Assembly (NCBI RefSeq): GCF_900089605.1 | Contig: NZ_LT594324.1 | Location: 2,170,001-2,234,000, forward strand | Origin: Micromonospora narathiwatensis | GTDB taxonomy: Bacteria > Actinomycetota > Actinomycetes > Mycobacteriales > Micromonosporaceae | Length of the DNA stretch: 64,000 nt | Reading direction: 5' to 3' | Shown: positions 10,501 through 19,600 of the stretch, piece after piece | How the letters are laid out: every line of letters begins with the position of its first letter | Position numbering within the stretch: position 1 is the stretch's first letter | Translations under genes and position numbers: made by a program | The notes under the pieces: generated by a model | What the model was told of the DNA's origin: nothing | Databases searched by the model: none | Seen by the model: the letters and a program-made list of their open reading frames with translations, nothing else

Positions 10501-11239
10501 CGACCTGCCGAAGATCACCACGGAGCGGGTGCCCGCCGGCCTGCCGGGATCCCCCTTCGACCTCACCGTCTATCTGGTCGAGCGGGGCGGCGTACTGGCG
10601 CTCGACGCGGTCTACAACCCGGATCTGTTCGCGGCGGAGCGGATCGCCGCGCTCCTCGACGGCTACCTGGAGCTGCTCGACCTGCTCGCCGCCGGGCCGG
10701 AGTCGCCGATCGGTGTGATCGGCGACCACGGGACGGACGACGAAACCGCCGCGGCTTCCGCCGCCGGCAGCGTCGGTGGCGCGCTGTGGCGGGCGGCGCG
10801 GGATGCGGTCCAGGCGACGGGTGCGCCGCACCGGCCACCGGAGCCCGACTCCGGCGCCGTGCCCGCCGGGCCGTCACCGTCCGGCGCGGCAGCGGCTCCG
10901 ACCGGGGTCACCGAGGAACTGGTCGCCCGGGTGTGGCGGGAGGCCCTGGACGCGCCGCGGGTCCAGGCCACCGACAACTTCTTCGACATCGGCGGGCACA
11001 GCCTCGCGATGGCCGTGGTCCAGCACCGGCTGGCCGAGGCGCTCGGGCGGGAGATCCCGCTGGTGGACCTGTTCCGCTACCCGAACGTGCGGGCCCTCGC
11101 CGCCTACCTGGACGGTGCGGCCGGCGTGGACGGGATCGACCTGGCCGTACAGCGGGCGACCACCCGCCGGGAACGGACCCGCGGCCGGCGCGAGGCCAGG
11201 GCGGCGAATCGAGTGAGGGGGGCAAACAATGCCGATTGA
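7568..11239 (+). CDS. NRPS, A-T-C-T
   Basis: This 1,223-residue NRPS starts at a GTG overlapping the previous stop (GTGA). The domains are: A (about 15-510; YTSGSTGRPKGVV, NGYGPTE, YRTGD, A10 Lys in TAGKRD), T1 (GGDSL, Ser561), C (about 610-1050; HHAVFDG with catalytic His747, and LSPAQRRLWFLDQL at its start) and T2 (GGHSL, Ser1145). The A4 motif GFDASVQDLF keeps the amino-binding Asp; my hand-read pocket is D-A-Q-C-F-G-G-V-C-K, with no confident substrate. The C domain looks like an ordinary L-L condensation type. T2 has no A domain in this protein, so it must be loaded in trans, by the free A-T protein or by the A domain at the end of the MFS fusion. The chain then passes to the PKS encoded next. 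Confidence 0.94.
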   Translation: MTNSEISGERLPYPERTLADLILSTAARRGDAVAVRQWDEVLSYAELAERATVLAVRLRRLGVGPETPVGICAERRPYLLVAVLGVLLAGGCYVPLDRGHPWRRRAEIVADAGIKVVVADQAGRDALSDVAVTLVDVPAAAVERAATAPAPVGPASCPAVPDNAAYVLYTSGSTGRPKGVVVSHRSVVAHVTAFGAHTGADERTRAFGFASLGFDASVQDLFIPLVAGGEIALVPDADRVDPARLQRFAEAHEVTWGCLPAALLPLLEPAELPHWRTVFTGVEAPDPAQVERWAGPADRSVRRFSNGYGPTEATVCVTSFTATGHWDRPLPMGRPLPNHRIHLVDQHGEQVPPGTPGEVLIGGVGVARGYLGRPGVTAERFVPDPYSAEPGARLYRTGDRAVQLPDGELLFLGRTDRQVKIRGQRVELGEIEHVVCAHAGVREAAVVAVGPDTRPELVAVLVPAGEPSDDDVLAYLRRRLPDVMVPRRVVQVPALPLNTAGKRDAARLREIATAGAGDQPATPGDAGAASDLDIVVADVWGRILGAPAGPDDDFFAAGGDSLTAMRLVATLRAELGREVAVEDVFDARTLGVLAARVAATAPLTEPELTVGHPPTLSPAQRRLWFLDQLAPDSAAYNTAMAERLRGPLDPATLRAALTAVVHRHDVLRWRITRVAGAPHVTCDPPGDVPLPVVDLSALDADRREAELRAGLQAGAATRFDLATGPVWRARLYRLADDEHVFAMAFHHAVFDGWSQAVFYDQLGAAYAAALAGDSAGDSAAAVLGSLPAGYADYAVWRTARDRARGEQDLAWWKEHLAGAPTVLELPADRVRPATQTYRGAFATTSFPPEVDTRVRGLAASLGTTSATVLLAAFGEVLRRLTGGADHVVGAVVADRRLAAVADLVGFFVDIVPVRLRTDPAGTFADHVRGCRQELLDVLAHPNAPLERIVQALAVPRDTTRSPLVQVLFNVFNFAEPALDLPKITTERVPAGLPGSPFDLTVYLVERGGVLALDAVYNPDLFAAERIAALLDGYLELLDLLAAGPESPIGVIGDHGTDDETAAASAAGSVGGALWRAARDAVQATGAPHRPPEPDSGAVPAGPSPSGAAAAPTGVTEELVARVWREALDAPRVQATDNFFDIGGHSLAMAVVQHRLAEALGREIPLVDLFRYPNVRALAAYLDGAAGVDGIDLAVQRATTRRERTRGRREARAANRVRGANNAD

Positions 11240-14200
11240 GGAGCCGCAGTCCTACGGCGTCGAGCCGATCGCCGTGGTGGGCATGGCGTGCCGGGTACCG
11301 GGGGCGAAGGACGTCAACGAGTTCTGGCACAACCTGGTGGCCGGGGTCGAGTCGGTCACCTGGTTCGACCGGGCGCACCAGCTCGCCCTCGGCGTGCCGG
11401 AGCACGAGGTCGACGATCCCCACTTCGTGCCCGCCGCACCGGTTCTCGACGAGTACGACGCGTTCGACGCGCCGCTGTTCGGCCTCAGCGCCCGCGACGC
11501 CCAGGTGGCCGATCCGCAGCATCGGCTCTTCCTGGAGCTGGCGCACAGCGCGCTCGAGCACGCGGGCTACGACCCGTTCGCCGGCGGGCGGTCCGTCGGT
11601 GTCTACGCGGGCACCGGCGGCGAGACGTACGCCTACGAACATCTGCGCCCGAGCGGTGCGGGCGAGTTCCACATGGACCTGTCGATGTGGAACTTTCCCG
11701 ACTATGTGGCGACGCTGACCTCGTACAAGTTGAACCTGCACGGGCCGAGCCTGACGGTGCACACCGCCTGTTCGACGTCGCTGGTCGCCACCCATCTGGC
11801 CTGCGAGGCGCTGCGCGGCGGTGAGTGCGACATGGCGCTCGCCGGGGGCGTGTGCGTGGAGCTGCCGCACGGGCGCGGACACCTGGTCCTCGACGGCGGG
11901 GTGATCTCCCGGGACGGGCACTGCCGGCCGTTCGACGCGACGGCGTCGGGCACCATGTGGGGCTCGGGCGGGGGGATCGTGGTCCTCAAGCGGCTGGCCG
12001 ACGCGGTCGCCGACGGCGACCACATCTACGGCGTGATCCGCGGCAACGCCATCAACAACGACGGCTCCGCCAAGGTGAGTTTCAGCGCGCCGAGCATCGA
12101 CGGGCAGGCGGAGGTCGTCGCGCAGGCCGTCGAGCTGGCCGACATCGATCCCCGCACGATCACCTACGTGGAGGCGCACGGCACCGGCACCGAGGTCGGC
12201 GACCCGATCGAGCTGGCGGCGCTGCGCGAGGTGTACGCGCGGGCCAGCGGCGACCGGCAGTGGTGCGGCATCGGTTCGGTCAAGTCGAACATCGGGCACC
12301 TCAGTCAGGGCGCCGGTGTCGTCGGGCTGATCAAGACGCTGCTCGCGCTGGAGCACGGGGTGATCCCGCCGACGATCAACGTGCAGGCCGCGAACCCGGC
12401 GCTCGACCTGCCCAACAGCCCGTTCTACCTGACCACCGCGTTGACGAAGTGGGTGTCCGAGGTCGGGCCGCGCCGGGCCGGGGTGAGTTCGTTCGGGTTC
12501 GGCGGCACCAACGCCCACCTCGTGGTCGAGGAGGCGCCGGCGGTCGTCCGCGTCCCGGGTCCGGAGCCGATCCGGCCGGCGCAGGTGCTGACCGTCTCGG
12601 CGAGGACGGAGACGGGACTGGCCACCGGGGTCGCACGGCTCGCCGACGAGCTGCGTACGCGTCCCGATCTCGACCTCGCCGACGTGGCGTACACGCTCTG
12701 GGTCGGCCGTACCGCGCACCCGCACCGCGCCGCGGTGGTGGCGACCGATCCGGCCGACGCCGCCGCCGCGCTCACCGACCCGAAGCGGCGCCACACCGGC
12801 CTGGCCGCCGACGGTCAGCGGCTGGTGTTCCTCTTCTCCGGCCAGGGCGCGCAACATCCCGGCATGGGCGCGGAACTCTACGCCGTCGAGCCGGTCTTCC
12901 GGGCCGCCGTGGACGAGTGCGTACGGCTGCTGCGGGGCCACCTCGACCGCGACCTGCTCGACGTGATCCTCGGCCGGGAGCCGGACGCCGCCGAACTGCT
13001 CGGCCGGACCGAGTACACCCAACCCGCCCTGTTCACCGTGGAGTACGCGCTGGCCGCGCTCTGGGCGTCCTGGGGCGTGCGTCCCGCGGCGATGCTGGGC
13101 CACTCCATCGGCGAGTACGTCGCCGCGACCCTCGCCGGCGTGTTCGCGCTGCCGGACGCGCTGAGTCTGGTGGCCGCCCGGGGCCGGTTGATGGCGTCGG
13201 TGCCGGCGGGCGCGATGCTCGCCGTGTCGCGCGGCGTGGACGAGATCGCCGCGATGCTGCCGGCCGGGCTCGACGTCGCCACGGTCAACGGCCCGGGGAT
13301 CTGTGTGGTGGCGGGCCCGTCCGCGCTGGTCGAGGAGTTTGGCGCGCGGCTGCGCTCCACGGGCGTGAACGCCAAGGCGCTGCGCACCTCGCACGCGTTC
13401 CACTCGGCGATGATGGAACCGATCCTCGACGCGTTCCGAGAGCGGGTCGCCGCCACCCCGCGCCAGGCCCCGACGGTGCCGTTCCTGTCCAACCGCACCG
13501 GCGACTGGATCACGGCGGAGCAGGCGACCGATCCGGACTACTGGGTGCGGCACCTGCGCGAGCCGGTGCGTTTCGGTGACGCGGTGGCCCGCCTGGTCGC
13601 CGAGGACCGATGGACGTTCGTCGAGTGCGGGCCGGGTCGCCAGCTCGCCTCGCTGGTCCGGATGCAGCTGCCGCGCACCGCGCCACCGCCGCTGACCAGC
13701 CTCCCCGCGCCGGGTGAGCGGCTGGGCGACTGCACGACCCTGTACACGGCCGCCGCCCGGCTGTGGACGCGGGGAGTCCCGCTCGACCGGGGGCGGTTCG
13801 CCGGAGCGGAGCGGAACATCGCTGGTCAGGAGCACACCGCACCGGCGCGCCGGCGGCTCGCGCTGCCCGGCTACCCGTACGAGCGGCGCCGCCACTGGGT
13901 CGAGCGGGGCACGCCCACCTCGGTCCCACCCCGTCCGCGCCGCGCGGTGGTGCCGATCGACGAGTGGTTCACCGTACCGGCATGGCGGGTCCGCCCGCTC
14001 GACGCCGTACCGGCCGCCGGGCCTGCCACCGGGCCGTGGCTGGTGTTCACCGACGGCGAGGGCGTCGCCGACCCGTTGCGCGAGCGCGGGATCGAGGTGG
14101 TGGAGGTACGGCCCGGCACCGACTACGCCCGTGACGGTTCCGGTTTCCGGGTCCGGCCCGGACACCCGGCCGACTACGGTCGGCTCTTCGGTGAGCTGGC

Positions 14201-16685
14201 CGCCGACGGCGGGACGCCCGAGCGGGTGGTGCACGCCTGGACCGCCGGCGCCGTACCGGCCGGGCGTGACCCGGAGGCCGCCTGGCGGGCCCAGGATCTC
14301 GGGTTCTTCAGCCTGCTGCACCTGGTCCAGGCGCTCGCCGCCGCGCCGGGACCGATCCGGCTCGACGTCGTGACCTCGGGTGCGGTCGACGTGACCGGCG
14401 CCGGCCTCAGCCGTCCCGAACACGCCACGGTCGCCGGCATCGCCAAGGTCGTCCCCCGGGAACTGCCCGCCCTCACGGTGCGGCACATCGACGCGGACCG
14501 GCCCGCGGCGGCGGTCACCGAGCTGCTGCACGGCGCGGACGAGGAGTTGGTGGCGCTGCGCGGACGGCGCCGCTGGGTGCCCGACCACCAGCCGGTGACG
14601 GTGCCGGCCGGCCCCTCACCGGCCCTCGTGGAGCAGGGCGTCTACCTCGTCACCGGCGGGCTGGGCGGCATCGGCATCACGGTCGCCGAGGATCTCGCCC
14701 GGCGGACCGAAGCCCGTCTGGTGCTGGTGTCCCGTGGCGGGCTGCCGCCCCGGGAGGAGTGGGCCGCGCACGACGGCGTACCCGGCCGGGTGGGTCGGGC
14801 TGTCGCGGCCATCCGACGCATGGAGGAGGCCGGGGCGGAGGTCCTGGTCTGCGCCGCGGACGTGGCGAGCGTCGACGATCTGCGGCGGGTCCGCGCCGAG
14901 GCGCTGAGCCGGTTCGGCCGTGTCGACGGTCTCATCCACGCGGCGGGCCTGCCCGGTGGCGGAATGGCCGAGGTGAAGGAGCGCGCGGCGGCGGAGGAGG
15001 TGCTGGCGCCGAAGCTGCGTGGCACGCTCGCGCTCCAGCGGGTCTTCGGCGACCTCGACCTCGACTTCGTCGTGCTGTGCTCCTCGGTCACCGCGTTGAC
15101 CGGGGGATTCGGGCAGGTGGACTACTGTGCCGCCAACGCCTTCCTCGACGCGTACGCGCAGAGCGACCATGGCTGGCGAGGCCGGGTGGTCGCGGTCAAC
15201 TGGGGTGCCTGGCGTGAGGTCGGCATGGCGGCGGAGACCGTCGTGCCGGCCGCGTTCGCCCGGATGCTCGGCGCGGGCGCCGCCGTCGTGGACCACCCCG
15301 TCCTGGTCCGACGGCAGGCCGGCGAGGACGGTGACGCGGTCCTGTCCGGTCCGGTGTCGCCACGTACCCACTGGCTGCTGGACCAACACCGGCTCGGCGG
15401 CGTACCGATGGTGCCCGGCACCGGTTACCTGGAACTGGTCCGGGCGGCGTTCGCGGCCACGGTCCCCGCACCCGCCCCGGGAGGCGCCGTCGAGCTGCGC
15501 GACGTCACCCTGCTGCAGCCGCTGACGGTGGCCGACGGGGACCAGGTCGCGGTGCGGGTCACCGTCTCCGACGGGCGCCCCGGGCCCGAGGTCGAGGTGG
15601 CGAGCGAGGGCGCGGCCGGGACGCTGGTCCACGCCCGCGGCCAGGCCGCGTGGGTGGCCGGCGCACCGCCGGTGCGGGATATCGCCGCCGTGCGCGCCCG
15701 CTGCGCCCAGGAGCGGGTGTACGACCCGGAGACGGAGCGCGGTGGTTCGGCGCTGCGGTACGGACCCCGGTGGCGTTGCCTGCGCCGGGTCGGCCTGGCG
15801 GCGGCCACCGGCTCCGGGCCGGTGGAGGCGCTGCTGGAGTTGGCGGTGCCGGAGCCGGTCCGCGCGGAGCTGTCCCGCTGGCCGCTGCACCCGGCGGTCC
15901 TCGACGAGGCGGTCTCCTTCGGGTGGCTCGGCGACGCGCGCGGCTACCTGCCGTTCGGGTACGGGCGGGTGCGGGTGTGGGGGCCGCTGCCGGAACGGCT
16001 GTTCAGCCATGTCGTGCCTCGCTCGTACGACCAGGACGAGCTGGTCGCCGACGTGACGCTGCTCGACGAGACCGGCCGGGTGGTCGTGGAGGTCGGCGAG
16101 TTCACGCTGCGCCGGGTCGACGCCACCGCGCTGACCGACTCCGCCCGTACGGCGGCGCCGGCGGGCACGGCGGCGCGGGACGACGGGCCGGGTATCCGGC
16201 CGGCGGACGGTGTCGAGGCGCTGCACCGGCTGCTCGCCGCCGACCTCGGGCCGCAGGTCGTGGTCTCGGCCCGGTCGCTCGACGAGGCGCTGCACGCCGC
16301 CCGGGAGCTGACCGTGGACGCCGTCGAGGCGCAGCCCGACCAGGCCCGGCCGCAGGAGCGTCCCGCCGGCACCGACTACGTGGCTCCGCGCGGTGAGCTG
16401 GAGGCGGCCCTGGCACAGGTGTGGGGCCGGGTGCTCGGTGTGGACCAGGTCGGCGCGGAGGACGACTTCTTCGAACTGGGTGGCAACTCGCTGGTCGCGG
16501 TGCAGCTCATCGGGCAGGTCAGGACCGCGCTCGGGGTGAAGCTCCCGATGCGCAGCCTCTTCGCGGCGCCCACCGTGGCCGCCATGGCGGAGCTGGTGTC
16601 CAGGACGGACGACAAGCCGGACCCGCCCGCCGGGTCCACGGCCGCGCCCACGACGATTCCGCGACTGGCCAGGCCCGGCCGATGA
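11229..16685 (+). CDS. Type I PKS module, KS-AT-KR-DH-ACP
   Basis: This 1,818-residue single-module PKS starts at an ATG preceded by GAGGGGGG and overlaps the NRPS gene by 11 nt. KS: Cys181 (TACSTS), EAHGTGT and KSNIGH are all intact. AT: GHSIGE (Ser626) and HAFH at 722-725, the malonyl-CoA signature. KR: a structural half (about 910-1130), then GGLGGIG near 1143 and catalytic Tyr1299/Asn1303 in VDYCAANAF. DH: His1387 in HRLGGVPMVPG (HxxxGxxxxP) and Asp1559 in HPAVLDEA. Carrier: GGNSL with Ser1754, close to an NRPS carrier in style. All sites look active, so the module should add one malonate unit and reduce and dehydrate it to an alpha,beta-unsaturated acyl chain. The order KR-DH is the reverse of canonical DH-KR modules. 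It receives from the A-T-C-T NRPS and feeds the C domain encoded next. Confidence 0.95.
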   Translation: MPIEEPQSYGVEPIAVVGMACRVPGAKDVNEFWHNLVAGVESVTWFDRAHQLALGVPEHEVDDPHFVPAAPVLDEYDAFDAPLFGLSARDAQVADPQHRLFLELAHSALEHAGYDPFAGGRSVGVYAGTGGETYAYEHLRPSGAGEFHMDLSMWNFPDYVATLTSYKLNLHGPSLTVHTACSTSLVATHLACEALRGGECDMALAGGVCVELPHGRGHLVLDGGVISRDGHCRPFDATASGTMWGSGGGIVVLKRLADAVADGDHIYGVIRGNAINNDGSAKVSFSAPSIDGQAEVVAQAVELADIDPRTITYVEAHGTGTEVGDPIELAALREVYARASGDRQWCGIGSVKSNIGHLSQGAGVVGLIKTLLALEHGVIPPTINVQAANPALDLPNSPFYLTTALTKWVSEVGPRRAGVSSFGFGGTNAHLVVEEAPAVVRVPGPEPIRPAQVLTVSARTETGLATGVARLADELRTRPDLDLADVAYTLWVGRTAHPHRAAVVATDPADAAAALTDPKRRHTGLAADGQRLVFLFSGQGAQHPGMGAELYAVEPVFRAAVDECVRLLRGHLDRDLLDVILGREPDAAELLGRTEYTQPALFTVEYALAALWASWGVRPAAMLGHSIGEYVAATLAGVFALPDALSLVAARGRLMASVPAGAMLAVSRGVDEIAAMLPAGLDVATVNGPGICVVAGPSALVEEFGARLRSTGVNAKALRTSHAFHSAMMEPILDAFRERVAATPRQAPTVPFLSNRTGDWITAEQATDPDYWVRHLREPVRFGDAVARLVAEDRWTFVECGPGRQLASLVRMQLPRTAPPPLTSLPAPGERLGDCTTLYTAAARLWTRGVPLDRGRFAGAERNIAGQEHTAPARRRLALPGYPYERRRHWVERGTPTSVPPRPRRAVVPIDEWFTVPAWRVRPLDAVPAAGPATGPWLVFTDGEGVADPLRERGIEVVEVRPGTDYARDGSGFRVRPGHPADYGRLFGELAADGGTPERVVHAWTAGAVPAGRDPEAAWRAQDLGFFSLLHLVQALAAAPGPIRLDVVTSGAVDVTGAGLSRPEHATVAGIAKVVPRELPALTVRHIDADRPAAAVTELLHGADEELVALRGRRRWVPDHQPVTVPAGPSPALVEQGVYLVTGGLGGIGITVAEDLARRTEARLVLVSRGGLPPREEWAAHDGVPGRVGRAVAAIRRMEEAGAEVLVCAADVASVDDLRRVRAEALSRFGRVDGLIHAAGLPGGGMAEVKERAAAEEVLAPKLRGTLALQRVFGDLDLDFVVLCSSVTALTGGFGQVDYCAANAFLDAYAQSDHGWRGRVVAVNWGAWREVGMAAETVVPAAFARMLGAGAAVVDHPVLVRRQAGEDGDAVLSGPVSPRTHWLLDQHRLGGVPMVPGTGYLELVRAAFAATVPAPAPGGAVELRDVTLLQPLTVADGDQVAVRVTVSDGRPGPEVEVASEGAAGTLVHARGQAAWVAGAPPVRDIAAVRARCAQERVYDPETERGGSALRYGPRWRCLRRVGLAAATGSGPVEALLELAVPEPVRAELSRWPLHPAVLDEAVSFGWLGDARGYLPFGYGRVRVWGPLPERLFSHVVPRSYDQDELVADVTLLDETGRVVVEVGEFTLRRVDATALTDSARTAAPAGTAARDDGPGIRPADGVEALHRLLAADLGPQVVVSARSLDEALHAARELTVDAVEAQPDQARPQERPAGTDYVAPRGELEAALAQVWGRVLGVDQVGAEDDFFELGGNSLVAVQLIGQVRTALGVKLPMRSLFAAPTVAAMAELVSRTDDKPDPPAGSTAAPTTIPRLARPGR

Positions 16686-19600
16686 GCGAGGAGCAGAGGA
16701 CCCCGGTGCCGGACGACGACTGGGTGGTGCCCGCCTCGTACGGGCAGGAGCGGCTGTGGTTCGTCGACCAGGTCGAGCCGAACTCACCCGCCTTCAACAT
16801 CATCACCTCGGTGCACCTGCCGTACCCGCTCTCCGCCGGGGAGATCGTGGGCGCGTTCCGGGAGGTGGTGTCCCGGCACGAGGCGTTGCGGACGTCGTTG
16901 CGGGCGGTGGACGGTGAGCCGCGCCAGGTCGTGCACGGCAGCGTCGCGGTCGAGGTGGCCGAGGTCGACCTGCGGGGTCAGCCGCCGGAGGCGTTGACCG
17001 CCCGCTACGACGCGGAGGCCGTACGGCCGATTCCGTTGGACGCGCCACCGCTGTGGCGGGCGACGCTGGTGCGGCTGGCCGAGGCGGAGTGGCGGTTCGT
17101 CTTCGTGGCCCACCACGCCATCTTCGACGGGGCCTCGATTCCGAACCTGCGGACCGAGCTGACCGAGCTGTGCCGGTCGGCCGTGGACGGCAGCCCGGCG
17201 CGCCTACCCGAGCTGGCGATCCAGTACCCCGACTTCGCCGCCTGGCAGCGCGATCAGCTCAGCGGCGACGCGTTGGCGGCGCACCTGCGCCACTGGCGGG
17301 CGGCGCTGGACGGCGCGCCGTTCGTGCACACGCTGCCGACCGACCGGCCCCGGCCGGCGCGCGGGCCCGCCCCCGGCGCGGATGTCGCCGTCGACCTTCC
17401 CGACGGGCTCGCCGCCGCGGTGGCCGAGTTGGCCCGGCGCCTCCGCGCCACCCCGTTCATGCTCTTCCTCGCCGCGTACGCGACCCTCGTGCACCGGCTG
17501 TCGGGCGATCGGGAGGTGGTGGTCGGCGTACCGGTCGGCGGACGGGAGCTGCCCGAGGTGCAGCCCCTGATCGGCATGTTCGTGAACACGCTCGTGCTCC
17601 GCCTCGACCTGTCCGGCGATCCCAGCTTCGCGGCGCTGGTCGACCGGGTGCGTGGGCGGCTGGGGGAGGAGTGGGAGTTCCAGGACACGCCGTTCCAGAA
17701 GGTCGTCGAGGCGGTCGCGCCGCGCCGGGACCCCAGCGTGCCGCCGCTGTACCAGCTCGGCTTCAACTATCTGCCGGACGTCGGCACCGGCACGGGCAAC
17801 GGGGTGGCCCGCGACGACCTGATGCTCGGCGTGACCGACCGGTACGTCCGGCTGGAGTACCACGCCACGCTCTTCACCGAGGAAACCGCCCGTACGCTGG
17901 TCGCCCGCTATCTGCGGCTGCTGTCGGCAGCGGTCCGGGCGCCGGAGACGCCGCTCTGGTCGCTGCCGCTGCTCGACCCGGCCGAGCGGACCCGGTTGGA
18001 CGCGTGGGAGCGGGCCGACGGCACGCCGGTCGTCGACCGGGCCGGGCAGCCGGTGCCGGTGGGTGTGGTGGGGGAGCTGCCCACCGGGGAACTCGGCCTG
18101 CGGCGGCCGGACGGCACGGTGGAGGCGTTGGGGCCGTCGGCCCACCGGCCGCTGCTGAACGTGCTGCGCTGGCGGCAGCGGATCGAGGCGGCGCTGCGGG
18201 CCGCGCCCGGCGTCGCGGACGCCGCGACGGCCGTACGCGAGACGCCCACCGGTCCCCGGCTGGTCGGATACGTCGCCCGACCCGTGGGTGACCTGGCCAA
18301 GGTACGGGCGGCGCTCGCCGAGATGCTGCCGGCCCACCTCACGCCCGACCTCGTTCACGTGTCGGCCCTGCCGCGCGCCGTGGACGGCGGGATCGACCTC
18401 GTCGCCCTCGCGGCGGACCCGTTGCCCGCCGGGCCGCCCCGCGACGGCGCACCTTCGGTCGAGGAACCGGCACCGGTCGATCAGGCGGTGCCGAGCACCG
18501 CCACCGAGCGGGCGATCGCCGAGATCTGGGCGGAGGTGCTCGGGGTTGCCTCGGCACACCTCGACGACGACTTCTACGCCGTCGGTGGGCACTCCATGCT
18601 CGCGGTACGACTGGTGGCCCGGCTGCGCCGGCTCACCGCCGGCCGGAGCCGACAGATCGGGGTCATGGACGTCGTCACCTGCCGGACGATCCGCCGGCTG
18701 GCGGCGCTCGTCGACGGTGCGCAGGACGGTGGCCGCCAGCTCCTGCACGAGCTGACCCCGCCCGGGGACCGGGTCGTCTCCTACGTCTGTGTGCCGTACG
18801 GCGGCGGCAGCGCCGCGGTCTACCAGACGTTGGCCGACGCCCTGCCACCCGGACACGCGCTCTACGCCCTCGCCATCCCCGGTCACGACGTGGGGCTCGA
18901 CGAGGCGGCGCTGCCCTTCGACGAGCTGATCGACGCCTGCCTGGCGGAGATCCTGGACCGGGTGCCGGGCCCGGTCGTCCTGTACGGACACTGCGGGGTC
19001 GGTGGCGCGCTCGCCGTGGCGCTGGCCCGCCGGCTGGAGGCGGCCGGCCGGCCGGTCGACGCGCTGTACCTCGGGGCGGTGTTCCCGGCCGCGCGGGCCA
19101 AGGGCGTGCTGAGCAAGGTGTTGCGCCGGCTCGACGGGCTGGCGAGCAACCGGGTCTACGCCAACTGGCTGACCGGTATGGGCGTCGACCTGTCGGAGCT
19201 GGAGCCGGCCCAGGCCGACCGGATCGTGGCGAACATGCGCCGCGACGGCGAGGCCGCGGAGGAGTATTTCACCGGCCTGCTCGCCGAGCCCGGTCCGCGC
19301 CTGCGCGCACCGGTGATCTCGGTGGTCGGGGAACGTGACCGGGTCACCGAGTTCTACCAGGAACGGTTCCGCGAGTGGCAGGTCGTCTCCGACACGACCG
19401 CCGTGGTGGTGATCGACGAGGCCGGACACTATTTCCTGACCCACCGTGCCGACGAACTGGCCGACATCCTGACCGGCACCCACCGGGCGATCGCGGCGGG
19501 CGGGTTCACCCGTCTCGGCGGCCCGGAGACCGGCTGGCGGGCGCACGCGGTGCACCACGACCCGGCCGCCGGCTCATTGGCGGCTGTCCCGGCCAGCGCG

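Noticed and set aside
4359..14588. Very long minus-strand open frames opposite the NRPS/PKS genes (up to about 1,200 codons)
   Set aside because: They are antisense shadows of high-GC coding DNA: Arg/Gly/Pro/His-rich, no domain resemblance, no ribosome binding sites, and the plus-strand frames carry all catalytic motifs.
16421..16682. Extended N-terminus of the C-T-TE-MFS-A protein
   Set aside because: The extra residues are read-through across the PKS carrier domain; the ATGA overlap at 16682 begins exactly at a normal condensation-domain start.
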